Assembly (NCBI RefSeq): GCF_947488135.1
Contig: NZ_CANKYW010000002.1
Location: 62,001 to 126,000 of the forward strand
Reading direction: 5' to 3'
DNA from: an uncultured Marivita sp.
Lineage (GTDB): Bacteria; Pseudomonadota; Alphaproteobacteria; Rhodobacterales; Rhodobacteraceae
Length of the DNA stretch: 64,000 bases
Shown one piece after another: positions 32,934-42,310 of this stretch (position 1 is the first letter of the stretch; each line of letters starts with the position of its first letter). The translations under genes and the position numbers were made by a program. The notes beneath the pieces are model-generated. The model saw only the letters and a list, made by a program, of their open reading frames with translations, made no database searches and had not been told where the DNA came from.

Positions 32934-34583
32934 TTACATGTTCGGGTAGTTCGGACCGTCGCCCCCCTGCGGCACCGTCCAGACGATATTCTGGCTTGGG
33001 TCCTTGATATCACAGGTTTTACAGTGGACGCAGTTTTGGAAATTGATGACGAACTTGTCGTCGCCCTTGTCGTCCTTCACGAATTCGTAGACCCCCGCCG
33101 GGCAATACCGCGCCGACGGACCGGCGTATTTCGGCAGGTTCACCGCCACCGGAATCGATGCATCCTTCAGCTTGAGATGCGCGGGCTGGCTTTCTTCGTG
33201 ATTGGTCGCAGCAAAAGACACGTTCGTCAGACGATCGAAGGACAGCTTGCCATCGGGTTTCGGATAGTCGATCGGCTTGAACTTGGATGCCTCGCCGGTC
33301 GCCTCGGCATCGGATTTGCCGTGACCCAAAGTACCGAAGAGCGAGAAGCCCAGCGTATTGGTCCACATATCGAACCCGCCCAGCGTCAGCGACGCCGTCA
33401 GCCCGTATTTCGACCAGAGCGGTTTGACGTTGCGCACCTTCTTGAGGTCCTGACCGATGGCGCCGTCGCGCACTTCGGTCTCGTAATCCGTCAGTTCGTC
33501 CGACGCGCGCCCGGCTTGAAGCGCGGCATATGCCGCCTCGGCCGCCGCCTTGCCCGAGAGCATCGCGTTATGGTTGCCCTTGATGCGCGGCACGTTGACC
33601 ATGCCGACCGAACACCCCAGAAGCGCGACACCCGGCGCGACCATCTTGGGCATCGACTGATAGCCCCCTTCAGAGATCGCCCGCGCGCCATAGGCCACGC
33701 GCTTGCCGCCTTCCAGAAGCTCTTTCACCATCGGGTGATGCTTGAAGCGCTGGAACTCCATGTAGGGGTAGAGGTGCGGGTTCTCGTAGTTCAGATGCAC
33801 CACGAAGCCGACATAGACCTGATTGTTGTCCAGATGGTAGATGAACGATCCACCACCGGCATTCGACCCAAGCGGCCAGCCCATCGTGTGGGTGACAGAG
33901 CCTTGCTTGTGCTTGGCGGGGTCGATCTCCCAGATTTCCTTCATGCCGAGGCCGAATTTCTGCGGCTCCTTGCCGTTTGAAAGACCGAACTTCTCGATCA
34001 CTTCTTTCGACAGGCTGCCCCGCACGCCTTCGCCCAGGAAAACGTATTTGCCGTGCAACTCCATCCCCGGCTCATAGCCCGGCCCCGGCGTGCCATCGGC
34101 GTTCTTGCCGAACTCGCCAGCGACCACGCCTTTGACCTCGCCATTGTCACCGTAAACAACCTCGGAACAGGACATGCCCGGGAACACCTCGACCCCGAGC
34201 TCTTCGGCCTGCTCGGCCATCCAGCGGCAGACATTCCCCATCGATACGATGTAGTTGCCGTGATTGTTCATCAGCGGCGGCATCGGCCAGTTCGGGATAC
34301 GGACCTGACCCGCCTCGCCCAGCATGTAGAAGCGGTCCTCGGTCACGGGCACATTGATCGGTGCGCCCTTGTCCTTCCAGTCGGGGATCAGCGCATCGAG
34401 GCCGACCGGATCGAGAACGGCACCCGACAGGATGTGCGCGCCGACCTCGGACCCTTTTTCAAGAACGACCACGTTCAGATCGGCGTCCAGCTGTTTCAGG
34501 CGGATCGCGGCGGACAGGCCTGCGGGGCCTGCGCCGACGATGACCACATCGTATTCCATCGCTTCGCGCGTGTGTTCGCTCAT
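32934..34583 (-). CDS. Electron-transfer flavoprotein:ubiquinone oxidoreductase
   Basis: Membrane-bound FAD/4Fe-4S enzyme passing electrons from ETF (fatty-acid and amino-acid dehydrogenases) to ubiquinone. Seen: FAD motif [43 protein letters not shown], the ubiquinone/FAD segment [20 protein letters not shown], and the C-terminal ferredoxin-like cluster [28 protein letters not shown]. 549 aa. The ATG at 34583 ([12 protein letters not shown]) fits the family; the in-frame ATG 24 nt upstream adds MTFRKEPD. The upstream region holds repeated CACGT motifs (34602-34790). etfAB are not in the window. Confidence 0.95.
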   Translation of the reverse strand: MSEHTREAMEYDVVIVGAGPAGLSAAIRLKQLDADLNVVVLEKGSEVGAHILSGAVLDPVGLDALIPDWKDKGAPINVPVTEDRFYMLGEAGQVRIPNWPMPPLMNNHGNYIVSMGNVCRWMAEQAEELGVEVFPGMSCSEVVYGDNGEVKGVVAGEFGKNADGTPGPGYEPGMELHGKYVFLGEGVRGSLSKEVIEKFGLSNGKEPQKFGLGMKEIWEIDPAKHKQGSVTHTMGWPLGSNAGGGSFIYHLDNNQVYVGFVVHLNYENPHLYPYMEFQRFKHHPMVKELLEGGKRVAYGARAISEGGYQSMPKMVAPGVALLGCSVGMVNVPRIKGNHNAMLSGKAAAEAAYAALQAGRASDELTDYETEVRDGAIGQDLKKVRNVKPLWSKYGLTASLTLGGFDMWTNTLGFSLFGTLGHGKSDAEATGEASKFKPIDYPKPDGKLSFDRLTNVSFAATNHEESQPAHLKLKDASIPVAVNLPKYAGPSARYCPAGVYEFVKDDKGDDKFVINFQNCVHCKTCDIKDPSQNIVWTVPQGGDGPNYPNM

Positions 34584-34601
34584 GTCGGGCTCTTTCCTGA
34601 A

Positions 34602-34790
34602 TGTCACGTGTCAAAAACCTGTTGGGTCACGTAACGTGCAGGTCCCGAACGGTCAATTGCGACACCACGTTACAGCCCGGTTTGCGAAGGAAATGCCGCG
34701 ATTCCATGCGCCAAGCCCTGCCAAGCATCTCCATCCCCCCTTGCGTTTCGGCGGCGGGTCAGGTCACTGTTGCGACAACGCACGTGACAT
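34602..34790. promoter_or_regulatory. Cluster of CACGT-core motifs between ETF-QO and greA
   Basis: Four related sites: TGTCACGTGTCA (34602-34613), CACGTAACGTG (34628-34638, a dyad), CCACGTTAC (about 34665-34673) and CACGTGACA (34781-34789). The first two lie 19-55 nt before the ETF-QO start. They look like repeated operators of one regulator. The regulator is not identified; LiuR-type control of ETF genes is known in proteobacteria and would be one candidate. Confidence 0.5.
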
Positions 34791-34857
34791 GTTTAGACCG
34801 CGCCAACGCAATGTGGCGCCAGAGTTTTTGCTCTGCCGACCAAGAGGGAACCGTCCC

Positions 34858-35328
34858 ATGGAAAAGCTACCGATGACCCGCGCGGGCCACGCCGCGCTGG
34901 AATCAGAATTGAAAACGCTCAAGTCAGAAGAGCGCCCCGCCGTCATCAAGGCGATTGCCGAAGCGCGCGAACTTGGCGATCTGAAGGAAAACGCGGAGTA
35001 CCATTCCGCACGCGAGAAGCAGGGCTTCATCGAAGGCCGCATCAAGGAACTCGAAGGCATCCTGAGCCTTGTCGAGGTGATCGACCCCGCCAAGCTGTCG
35101 GGTCCGATCAAGTTCGGTGCGACCGTGACGTTGGTCGACGAAGACACCGACGAGGAAAAGACCTGGCAGATCGTGGGCGAACACGAAGCCAATATCGAAA
35201 AGGGTCTTCTCAATATCAAATCCCCCATCGCCCGCGCCCTGATCGGCAAGGAAGAAGGCGACAGCGTCGAAGTGCGCACGCCGGGCGGTGACAAGTCCTA
35301 CGAAGTGTTGAAAATCGAATACATCTGA
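34858..35328 (+). CDS. greA: Transcript cleavage factor GreA
   Basis: Rescues backtracked RNA polymerase by stimulating transcript cleavage. Seen: N-terminal coiled coil with [51 protein letters not shown] (tip residues Asp and Glu in GDLKENAEY are the functional acidic pair) and C-terminal FKBP-like domain ending [18 protein letters not shown]. 156 aa, standard. AGAGGG precedes the ATG. The stop overlaps the ATG of the next gene by one base. Confidence 0.97.
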   Translation: MEKLPMTRAGHAALESELKTLKSEERPAVIKAIAEARELGDLKENAEYHSAREKQGFIEGRIKELEGILSLVEVIDPAKLSGPIKFGATVTLVDEDTDEEKTWQIVGEHEANIEKGLLNIKSPIARALIGKEEGDSVEVRTPGGDKSYEVLKIEYI

Positions 35329-36353
35329 TGGGTCGGACCCCCGCCATGACACAGCAAAAAGACGCGCGCCCCGCCTCGGCCCCGATCCCCAACCGACCGG
35401 GTGAGGCAAGCGGCGGCCTGAGCGGCATCGAATTGACCGCCGCCGCGCTGAGCGTGCTCTGGCTGGTGATCTCGGCGGCGTTTTTCCTGTTTTCGGGCAA
35501 CGAGGGCGCCGATGGTCTGCGATTTCTGCTGACGCTGATGGTGATCTTCTTTCCCGTCGGCATGATTTGGGTCGCTGCCCTTGGCGCGCGCTCATCGCGG
35601 ATCATGCGCGAGGAAAGCACACGTTTGCAAAACGCCATCGACGCGATCCGCCACGCCTACATCACCAGCAATCAGGCCGGTGGGCGCGATCAGCAACCCC
35701 ATCCGTCGATCGTGAAAAAGCTCGAAGAAATCGCGGATGCCCAGAAGAAGGCCGAAACGACGCTGGCGATGTTCACCTCGACCCGCGCCGCCCAGATCGC
35801 CGTTCACGCCGCCGCGCCGGACCCCGAAAGCGGGGACCAGCCCGCGCTGGCCCTCGGCACACCCGCCGAGGCGCTGCATCCGCCGCTTTCGACGTCGGAT
35901 TTCATCCGGGCGCTGCATTTCCCGGAAACCGCCGACGACCAGGAAGGGTTCGCCGCCCTGCGTCGCGCGCTCAAGGACCGTCCGTCGGCGCAATTGGTGC
36001 AGGCCGCGCAGGACGTGCTGACGCTGCTGAGCCAGGACGGCATCTACATGGACGACCTGCGTCCCGACATGGCGAGGCCCGAGTTGTGGCGCCGATTTGC
36101 CAAGGGTGAGCGCGGCCGCACGATCGCGGCGCTTGGCGGTGTGCGCGACCGCTCGTCGCTCGCGCTCACGGCGGGGCGGATGAAGCAGGATCCGATCTTC
36201 CGCGATGCGGCCCACCATTTCCTGCGGCTCTTCGACAAGGGCTTTGCCCGGTTCGAAGAAACCGCGACCGATGCCGAGATTTCGGAGCTTGCCGGCACCC
36301 GCACCGCGCGCGCGTTCATGCTGCTGGGTCGCGTGACCGGGACATTCGACTGA
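35328..36353 (+). CDS. Conserved membrane protein of unknown function
   Basis: 341 aa. Seen: a Pro/Ala-rich cytoplasmic N-terminus, two adjacent membrane helices (LTAAALSVLWLVISAAFFLFSG and FLLTLMVIFFPVGMIWVAALGA, about residues 36-90), a helical stretch LQNAIDAIRHAYI, and a soluble C-terminal domain (about 180-341) with FIRALHFPETADDQEGFAALRRALKD and AHHFLRLFDKGFARFEETATDAE. I do not recognise a named domain; I believe similar proteins are common in Rhodobacterales. The ATG at 35328 touches the greA stop; an alternative ATG is at 35346. Confidence 0.72.
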   Translation: MGRTPAMTQQKDARPASAPIPNRPGEASGGLSGIELTAAALSVLWLVISAAFFLFSGNEGADGLRFLLTLMVIFFPVGMIWVAALGARSSRIMREESTRLQNAIDAIRHAYITSNQAGGRDQQPHPSIVKKLEEIADAQKKAETTLAMFTSTRAAQIAVHAAAPDPESGDQPALALGTPAEALHPPLSTSDFIRALHFPETADDQEGFAALRRALKDRPSAQLVQAAQDVLTLLSQDGIYMDDLRPDMARPELWRRFAKGERGRTIAALGGVRDRSSLALTAGRMKQDPIFRDAAHHFLRLFDKGFARFEETATDAEISELAGTRTARAFMLLGRVTGTFD

Positions 36354-36393
36354 ACATCACCGGGTTTCTTTGGGCCTGAAGTACCTCGGGGGT

Positions 36394-36452
36394 TTGGGGG
36401 CAGAGCCCCCAAGGTTTCCGTTCACGGAAACGCTGGATGCGTTGACGCATCC
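36394..36452. repeat. Triple hairpin element between convergent genes
   Basis: Three consecutive hairpins: TTGGGGGC-AGA-GCCCCCAA (36394-36412), GTTTCCGT-TC-ACGGAAAC (36414-36431) and GGATGCGT-TG-ACGCATCC (36435-36452). They fill the gap between the stops of the membrane-protein gene and moeA and probably end both transcripts. Related elements occur at 43828, 50544 and 59151. Confidence 0.8.
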
Positions 36453-36455
36453 ATC

Positions 36456-38576
36456 TCATCCCTGAAACGATGCGAACGGAATATACCGCACCGGATCGCC
36501 GGGTTGCACATGCGCCGCGCCGTCCGGCAGTTCGACCAACCCTTCGGCCCAGCTCAGCCCGCTGATCCGCCCGGAGCCTTCGGATTTGAATACCTCGGCC
36601 CGCCCGTCGCGAATACGGGCGCGCAGGTATTCGCGGCGTCCCGGCTTCTTGCGCTTCTCGAACGCCGCTTGCACCGTGAAGCCCTGCGGCTCGAACCAGC
36701 CCGCGCCGGACAGGGCCGCCATCGCCGGGCGCGCGAAGATCAGCGTGCAGACCAGCGCCGCAACGGGATTGCCCGGAAGTCCGAACACCGGCGTGCCGCG
36801 CCAGAGGCCCAGCGCCAGCGGGCGCCCCGGCTTCAGCGCGATCCGCCATTCCTGCATCGCGCCGGTTTCCCGCAACAGCGCCGATATATGGTCCTCGTCC
36901 CCCGCCGACGCGCCGCCGGAGGTCAGGATCACGTCCGACCGTCCTGCCGCATCGTCGAGCGCGGCCCGCACGGCGTCCCTGTCATCGACCGCCCGGCCCA
37001 TGTCGATTGCGTCGTAGCCAAACCCGGCGCACAGGCTAAGCAGCATCGGGCGGTTCGCATCGAAAATCTGCCCCGTCGACGCGTCAGACCCCGGCTCGAC
37101 AATCTCGTCCCCCGTGGACAAAACCCCGACGCGCAATCGCTTACGCACGTTGAGCGCGCCGTGCCCCACCGCCGCGGCGAGCGCCAGATCGGCAGGCGTC
37201 AGCACGCGCCCATCGGTCAGAGCGAGGTCACCCGCCGCGACATCCTCACCGGCCTTGCGCGTGTTCGCGCCGCGCCGGAGCGACCCGTGAAAGGCGATTT
37301 GCCTTCCGTCCGTGCGCACGTCTTCGTCAAGCACCACGGTGTCCACCCCATCGGGTAGATCCGCCCCCGTCAGCACGCGGATCGCGTGACCCTCGGGGAC
37401 CGTCCCGGAGAACGGCGCGCCAGCCGCAGCGCGGCCTTCGACCAGAGGCAGAACCTGCGGACCATCACCGACGGCCGCGCCGGCAAAACCGTACCCATCG
37501 ACCGCCGTATTCGGGTGCGGCGGGTTCGATCGGTTCGCCATCAGATCACCCGCCAAAACGCGCCCCGCCGCCTGCATCAGCGGCACGGTTTCGACACCGA
37601 CAACGGCGGTCATCCGATCGCGCAGCAGCGCCAAAGCATCGTCCACCGGCGTCCAGTCCACCCCGGCGGGCAGCGCGAAACAATCGTTGCGCAAAGGCGG
37701 TGGGGACAACGCCCTTTGCCCGCGTGCCGCCGCGATCAGATCGGCGCTGTGCCCGGCGCCGAGAATCCACGCCTCTTCGGCGGCCTCCGGGCCGACATCG
37801 CTCAGCATCGCGTCAAGCGCCTCGGGCGTCAGCCCGGCTAGGGCCCGCGCCAGAAGGCGCACCTGCGCGCGGTCGCGTATCTCGTCGTTTGCACCCTCCT
37901 TCACCGCCGGTTCGATCAGACCCGGCCAAATCTCGACCAGGACAGTCTGCGCATCGGACCATTTCTGGAACGGCCAGACCGCCACACCTGCACGCCGCCG
38001 CAAGCGCGCGAGCATGGGCAGCCCCATCAGGGCCTGGCTTCCCACGGTCGGGTTAAAAAACAGTTGAAAACATGAAGACGCCGCCTTGGCCGCGAGATCA
38101 CAGGCGCGGCGCTCGGCACAGACATCGAAGGGAATGCCCGCCTTGCGATAGGGGACATCGGGCCAATCCGTCTCGTTGGGCTTGCCCCAGAACGGCCCCG
38201 GTCCATCGAACAGGCGATTGATCTCGGAGGCGACGTCGAAGCGATTGTTCTCGCCCGCCTCGGTGTCGGTGATCCGCGCGTCCAGCCAATCCCAGAACGC
38301 CAACGGATCGTCAGAGCCGGTCACGTGCCGGACGAAGCCATGCGGATACCCGAAGGGAAAATCGAACCCGATCAGGGTGCGGCGCGCCGCCTGGGCCTCC
38401 TTGTCGATGAACGCGCCCAGCCATGCCTCGGCCGCAACGCGCGACCGGCAATAGACCGGCTCCTGATCCGCGCCCTGCCGCGTGATCCCGATCCAGATCG
38501 CATCCTTCGAAGGCCGCGCAGGCGCGCGTTTGCCCGCCGACCAGTCGACAATCGCGATGGTGTCGAAACCGCTCAA
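36456..38576 (-). CDS. moeA: MoeA molybdopterin molybdotransferase with an extra N-terminal domain
   Basis: 706 aa, against about 400 for ordinary MoeA. Residues about 300-706 are a complete MoeA (inserts molybdate into adenylyl-molybdopterin): PHPNTAVDGYGF, GTVPEGHAIRVLTGADLPDG, VLSTGDEIVEPG, ILTSGGASAGDEDH and GLPGNPVAALV. Residues 1-290 are a separate domain beginning FDTIAIVDWSAG and with IGFDFPFGYPHGF and a late Glu in VLVEIWPGL, which looks like an RNase H-type fold similar to DUF429 proteins; its function is unknown. No stop or frameshift lies at the junction. Last gene of fdhD-mobA-mobB-moeA, with a 4-nt overlap with mobB. Confidence 0.9.
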   Translation of the reverse strand: MSGFDTIAIVDWSAGKRAPARPSKDAIWIGITRQGADQEPVYCRSRVAAEAWLGAFIDKEAQAARRTLIGFDFPFGYPHGFVRHVTGSDDPLAFWDWLDARITDTEAGENNRFDVASEINRLFDGPGPFWGKPNETDWPDVPYRKAGIPFDVCAERRACDLAAKAASSCFQLFFNPTVGSQALMGLPMLARLRRRAGVAVWPFQKWSDAQTVLVEIWPGLIEPAVKEGANDEIRDRAQVRLLARALAGLTPEALDAMLSDVGPEAAEEAWILGAGHSADLIAAARGQRALSPPPLRNDCFALPAGVDWTPVDDALALLRDRMTAVVGVETVPLMQAAGRVLAGDLMANRSNPPHPNTAVDGYGFAGAAVGDGPQVLPLVEGRAAAGAPFSGTVPEGHAIRVLTGADLPDGVDTVVLDEDVRTDGRQIAFHGSLRRGANTRKAGEDVAAGDLALTDGRVLTPADLALAAAVGHGALNVRKRLRVGVLSTGDEIVEPGSDASTGQIFDANRPMLLSLCAGFGYDAIDMGRAVDDRDAVRAALDDAAGRSDVILTSGGASAGDEDHISALLRETGAMQEWRIALKPGRPLALGLWRGTPVFGLPGNPVAALVCTLIFARPAMAALSGAGWFEPQGFTVQAAFEKRKKPGRREYLRARIRDGRAEVFKSEGSGRISGLSWAEGLVELPDGAAHVQPGDPVRYIPFASFQG

Positions 38577-39064
38577 AGCCCCACCTCGGACAGGATGAAA
38601 TCGGCGATCGCGGTGGTGTCGTTGAGATCGAACACCGGGCGGTCCAGCTCCATCGACGTATCGCTGGCGACGGCGCGGATCGTCGGATCTCCGGGCGCGA
38701 TCAGGGCATTGCCGGTCTCGGCGCGGAACGCTTCGACCTTTGGATGGCGGTCGCGCTTGTAACCTTCGACGAGCACAAGATCGACAGGCATCAGCTTGGC
38801 CAGCAGCGCGTCCAGCGTCGGTTCGTCCTCGTCGCGCAACTCGTGCATCAACGCAAAGCGGTTGCGCGAGGCCAGCAGAACCTCGGTCGCGCCCGCCACG
38901 CGATGCCGGTGGCTGTCCTTGCCGGGATGGTCCACGTCGAAGGTGTGATGCGCGTGCTTGATCGTGGACACCGCGAACCCGCGCCCGGTGATTTCCGTCA
39001 CCAGCCGTTCCATCAAGCCGGTCTTGCCGGCGTTCTTCCAGCCGGTCACACCGTAAAGTCTCAT
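38573..39064 (-). CDS. mobB: Molybdopterin-guanine dinucleotide biosynthesis protein MobB
   Basis: GTP-binding adaptor that assists attachment of GMP to molybdopterin. Seen: P-loop GVTGWKNAGKTGLMERL, switch-like IKHAHHTFDVDHPGKDSHRHRVAGA, and the strand DLVLVEGYKRDRHPKVE. 163 aa. It overlaps both neighbours by 4 nt (mobA upstream, moeA downstream), so the whole set is translationally coupled. Confidence 0.94.
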   Translation of the reverse strand: MRLYGVTGWKNAGKTGLMERLVTEITGRGFAVSTIKHAHHTFDVDHPGKDSHRHRVAGATEVLLASRNRFALMHELRDEDEPTLDALLAKLMPVDLVLVEGYKRDRHPKVEAFRAETGNALIAPGDPTIRAVASDTSMELDRPVFDLNDTTAIADFILSEVGL

Positions 39065-39693
39065 ACCATCGCCTCTGCCGTTTTCAGGTCGTCCGGCGTG
39101 TTCACGTTGAAGAACGGATCGCCTGCACCCGTTGGAAACACCGCCTCGCGCCCGCCGTGTTGCTCGGTCCAGATCACGACCTTCTTGATCCCCTGTTCCA
39201 AGGCGCCACGCAGATCGTCGCGCAGGGCCACGGGCCAGAGGCCGAAGGTTGGATGACGGATGAGACCGGAACGGCTCATGGATTTTGTCTTCTCTTCACC
39301 GCGCGGCGTCGCGGCCAGAACAAGCGGATGCGCCATGCCCCGCGCCGTGTGCTGTAGAACGTCCACGAGGTCATCAGGGAAAAACGGGGTGTCGGCAGCG
39401 ACGGTGACGATGGTGTCCGCCCCCTGCTCCGCCGCCCAGTCGAGCCCCGCGAGTACGCCCGCAAGGGGTCCGGGAAAGCCCGCCACACTATCGGCCAGCA
39501 CCGGCAAGCCGTATTCCGAAAAGCGCGTCGCATCGCCATTCGCGTTGAGCGCCATGCCCGCCACCTGCGGTGCGAGGCGGTCGATGACGTGGTGCAGCAA
39601 GGTCCGGCCCCCGACGCTCAGCAACGCCTTGTCGCCCCCGCCCATGCGCGTGGCCAGACCGCCCGCAAGGATGACACCCAGAGGCTTGGTCAT
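39061..39693 (-). CDS. mobA: Molybdenum cofactor guanylyltransferase MobA
   Basis: Transfers GMP from GTP to molybdopterin to give the MGD cofactor used by formate dehydrogenase and other DMSO-reductase-family enzymes. Seen: nucleotide-binding GVILAGGLATRMGGGDKALL, AGFPGPLAGVLAGLDWA, TVAADTPFFPDDLV and C-terminal FFNVNTPDDLKTAEA. The ATG at 39693 overlaps the fdhD stop by 4 nt; longer starts would only read through fdhD. 210 aa. Confidence 0.95.
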   Translation of the reverse strand: MTKPLGVILAGGLATRMGGGDKALLSVGGRTLLHHVIDRLAPQVAGMALNANGDATRFSEYGLPVLADSVAGFPGPLAGVLAGLDWAAEQGADTIVTVAADTPFFPDDLVDVLQHTARGMAHPLVLAATPRGEEKTKSMSRSGLIRHPTFGLWPVALRDDLRGALEQGIKKVVIWTEQHGGREAVFPTGAGDPFFNVNTPDDLKTAEAMV

Positions 39694-40568
39694 TCCCCGC
39701 TCTTCCGGCGGTTTTTGCGGCTTTCTTCCGGAACGCTGTCGGGGTCCATATCGCGCACCAGGCGCTCTTCCCCGGACAGGCAAACAAACCGCTTGCCGCG
39801 CATCCGGCCGATGCAGGTCAGCCCCACCTGCCGCGCGATCTCGACCCCCCAGGCGGTGAACCCCGACCGGGACGCCAGGACCGGAATGCCCATCAGCGCC
39901 GTCTTGATGACCATTTCCGAGGTCAGACGCCCGGTGGTGTAGAGGATCTTGTCCTCCGGCCCGACGCCTTCCTGGAACATCCAGCCCGCGATCTTGTCCA
40001 CGGCGTTATGGCGTCCAACGTCCTCCATATAGACCAGCGGGCGGTCCCGGTGGCAGAGCACCGTGCCATGAATGGCCCCCGCTTCGAGGTAGAGCGACGG
40101 CGTGGTGTTGATCTTATGCGCCAGCGCATAGAGCCATGACGTGCGCAACTCGGTCTGCGGCAGCACGACTTTGTCCAGCCCCTCCATCATGTCGCCAAAG
40201 ACAGTGCCCACGGCACAACCGCTGGTGCGGGTCTTTTTCTTGACCTTCTCTTCGTAGCTGGTCTGCCGCTCGGTCCGCACGACGACAACCTCGAGATCGT
40301 CGTCATACTCGACCCGTGTCACCACATCATCGTCGCGCAGCATGCCCTGATTGCGCAGGAACCCGACGGCAAGGTACTCGGGGTAATCACCAATCGTCAT
40401 CGCCGTGACGATCTCCTGACTGTTGAGAAAGATCGTCAGGGGCCGTTCCTCGACCACGCTGATCTCGGTTTCGGCGCCGGTGTGATCGGTCCCCACGACC
40501 CGCCGCGTCAGCTGCGCGGCACCGGGATCGGGCGCAATAAGATAGTCCCGAAGAACGTCATCCGGCAT
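39690..40568 (-). CDS. fdhD: Formate dehydrogenase sulfurtransferase FdhD
   Basis: Accessory factor that delivers sulfur from a cysteine desulfurase to the molybdenum cofactor of formate dehydrogenase. Seen: EERPLTIFLNSQEIVTAMTIGDYPEYLAVGFL, TRTSGCAVGTVFGD with a single Cys where the E. coli protein has a CxxC, YMEDVGRHNAVDKIAGW, YTTGRLTSEMVIKTALMGIPVLASRSGFT. The ATG at 40568 is preferred over 40577 because GGGGAG sits directly against the upstream ATG but correctly spaced from the second. 292 aa. First gene of the operon. The formate dehydrogenase itself is not in the window. Confidence 0.94.
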   Translation of the reverse strand: MPDDVLRDYLIAPDPGAAQLTRRVVGTDHTGAETEISVVEERPLTIFLNSQEIVTAMTIGDYPEYLAVGFLRNQGMLRDDDVVTRVEYDDDLEVVVVRTERQTSYEEKVKKKTRTSGCAVGTVFGDMMEGLDKVVLPQTELRTSWLYALAHKINTTPSLYLEAGAIHGTVLCHRDRPLVYMEDVGRHNAVDKIAGWMFQEGVGPEDKILYTTGRLTSEMVIKTALMGIPVLASRSGFTAWGVEIARQVGLTCIGRMRGKRFVCLSGEERLVRDMDPDSVPEESRKNRRKSGE

Positions 40569-40630
40569 AGATTGCATCTCCCCCCATCCAAGGCTACGTC
40601 CGGCCCAACCACAACAGACGAGGCACAGTC

Positions 40631-41338
40631 ATGGCGGCAGGACCCGCAATGTCAAGTTACTGGCGGGGCGTCCGCGACGGGCTTCCCTTTCTTGCCGTCG
40701 TCGGACCCTTCGCGATGTTGTTCGGCGTGCTGGCCACCGAAGCCGGGCTGGCGATCCATGAAACGATGGGGTTTTCCATCGTGGTGATCGCCGGGGCCGC
40801 GCAGTTCACCGCGCTGCAACTCATCAACGAAAACGCGCCGACGCTTGTGGTCATTGCCTCAGCGCTGGCGGTCAACCTGCGGATGGCGATGTATTCGGCG
40901 TCGATCACGCCGCATCTGGGGCCCTTGCCGATTTGGAAGCGGGGGATCGCGGCATATTTCCTGGTCGATCAGACCTACGCGCAATCCATCCTCGACTACG
41001 AAAAACACCCCGATCAGACGACCTCGGAAAAATTCGCCTATTTCATGGGTGTGATGACGCCGATCTGCCCGCCTTGGTATGTGTTCACTTACTTGGGCGC
41101 GGTCCTCGGAGAAAGCATCCCGGCCAGCCTTGGCCTGGACTTCGCGCTGCCTATTGCCTTTCTCGCGATGATCGGCCCGATGCTGCGCACACCGGCACAC
41201 CGGATCGCGGCGCTGGTCGCGGTGGTGCTGGCGCTGGCCTTTGCGTGGCTGCCGTTTAACCTCGGGCTGTTGGTGGCAGGTCTGGGTGGCATGATGGCAG
41301 GCGCGCGGGCCGAAACCCGGCTGGGGCTGACACCATGA
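40631..41338 (+). CDS. azlC: AzlC-family branched-chain amino-acid exporter subunit
   Basis: Large membrane subunit of a two-part amino-acid exporter (BrnF/AzlC). Seen: RDGLPFLAVVGPFAMLFGVLATEAGL, IVVIAGAAQFTALQLINENAP, the NLRMAMYSASITPHL signature and several C-terminal helices. 235 aa. It is divergent from fdhD and overlaps azlD by 4 nt, so the two subunits are coupled. The specific amino acid exported is not determinable. Confidence 0.92.
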   Translation: MAAGPAMSSYWRGVRDGLPFLAVVGPFAMLFGVLATEAGLAIHETMGFSIVVIAGAAQFTALQLINENAPTLVVIASALAVNLRMAMYSASITPHLGPLPIWKRGIAAYFLVDQTYAQSILDYEKHPDQTTSEKFAYFMGVMTPICPPWYVFTYLGAVLGESIPASLGLDFALPIAFLAMIGPMLRTPAHRIAALVAVVLALAFAWLPFNLGLLVAGLGGMMAGARAETRLGLTP

Positions 41339-41658
41339 GCGGTACGACAGAGCTTTGGGTCATCATCATCGCGATGGGGCTGGGCAGTTTCGGCCTGCGC
41401 TTCGCGTTTCTTGGCCTTGTCGGGGATCGCGCCATGCCGGAATGGCTTTTGCGGCATCTGCGCTATACCGCCGTGGCCGTGATCCCCGCGTTGATCGCGC
41501 CGCTGGTGGTCTGGCCAAGCGCGACAGACGGCGAACCCGATCCGGTGCGCCTTGCCGCTGCGGCGGCCACCTTCGCCGTGGGCTATCTGACCAAGAACGT
41601 CTTTGCGGCAATGGGTGTCGGTGCGACCGTTCTGGTGACGCTCAACACCCTGCTCTGA
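41335..41658 (+). CDS. azlD: AzlD-family amino-acid exporter small subunit
   Basis: 107-aa membrane protein (BrnE/AzlD). Seen: GLGSFGLRFAFLGLVGDRAMPEWLLRHLRYTAVAVIPALIAPLVV, the family core with the conserved R-F and P-x-L-R-Y region, and two more hydrophobic helices. Coupled to azlC by the ATGA overlap. It converges on the lipoprotein gene at 41665, only 6 nt away, with no terminator hairpin visible between. Confidence 0.92.
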   Translation: MSGTTELWVIIIAMGLGSFGLRFAFLGLVGDRAMPEWLLRHLRYTAVAVIPALIAPLVVWPSATDGEPDPVRLAAAAATFAVGYLTKNVFAAMGVGATVLVTLNTLL

Positions 41659-41664
41659 GCGCGC

Positions 41665-42291
41665 TTATTGCGTCACCACCGCTTGTTCGAACTGCGCGAT
41701 GGCGACCGATTTGTCGTCATCGTCATTCTCGAAAAGCCGTGTGGTTTGGACACCGGGAAGGTTCTCGAAATCTTCCATCAGCCGTTTCGGGAACCATGTC
41801 GATCCGATCGATTCAAAGCCGGGAAGCTGCCGCAGGAGCCCCGATGTGCTGAGCGTGCATTGCGCCGAGGCGACCGGGCCGTTGGCAATCGCCAGCCGCA
41901 ACGCCCGCTCCGCCACTTCGGGCGACACTTCGATCCTCTGGATGACAACGTGGTAGGTCTCGCGTGCGTGGGCGCGCGCATAGAAATCCTCGACCTGCGG
42001 CGTGATTCCGTAGAGAACGTCGTCCCTTTCGGGCACGGCGCTCAGGCGAACGGTGCCGGCCGGATCGAAGATGATCCGCTGCGATCCGTTGATCATCACG
42101 CTGGTATGCGCCCCGGCCCCGGACCGGTTGTTGATCATCGTGTAAAGCGTCAACGCCGGAGGTCCGGGATGCCGATACGACGCGCTGCTGATCACCTCGG
42201 GCGAGGCGTCCGGACGCATATCCGCGCCCGCGCCGCATCCGGCCAGAGCCAATACAAGAAGTCCGGCCAGGGCGCGCATCAAGAGAGTCAT
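41665..42291 (-). CDS. Predicted lipoprotein of unknown function
   Basis: 208 aa. Seen: lipoprotein signal MTLLMRALAGLLVLALAGCG with lipobox LAGC (Cys19), then a mixed alpha/beta domain: SSASYRHPGPPALTLYTMIN, GAHTSVMINGSQRIIFDPAGT and FESIGSTWFPKRLMEDFENLPG. GAGG is spaced five bases from the first ATG, which is why that start is kept over the ATG at 42279. I do not recognise a named domain, though I believe it recurs in Rhodobacterales near the oxidase subunit IV gene. It should sit in the periplasmic face of a membrane. Confidence 0.75.
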   Translation of the reverse strand: MTLLMRALAGLLVLALAGCGAGADMRPDASPEVISSASYRHPGPPALTLYTMINNRSGAGAHTSVMINGSQRIIFDPAGTVRLSAVPERDDVLYGITPQVEDFYARAHARETYHVVIQRIEVSPEVAERALRLAIANGPVASAQCTLSTSGLLRQLPGFESIGSTWFPKRLMEDFENLPGVQTTRLFENDDDDKSVAIAQFEQAVVTQ

Positions 42292-42310
42292 ATCAGCCTC
42301 GGACCCCGTC

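Noticed and set aside
31308-33980. 890-residue open frame on the plus strand
   Set aside because: Antisense to the TPR gene and ETF-QO, no start signals, low-complexity composition with no domain.
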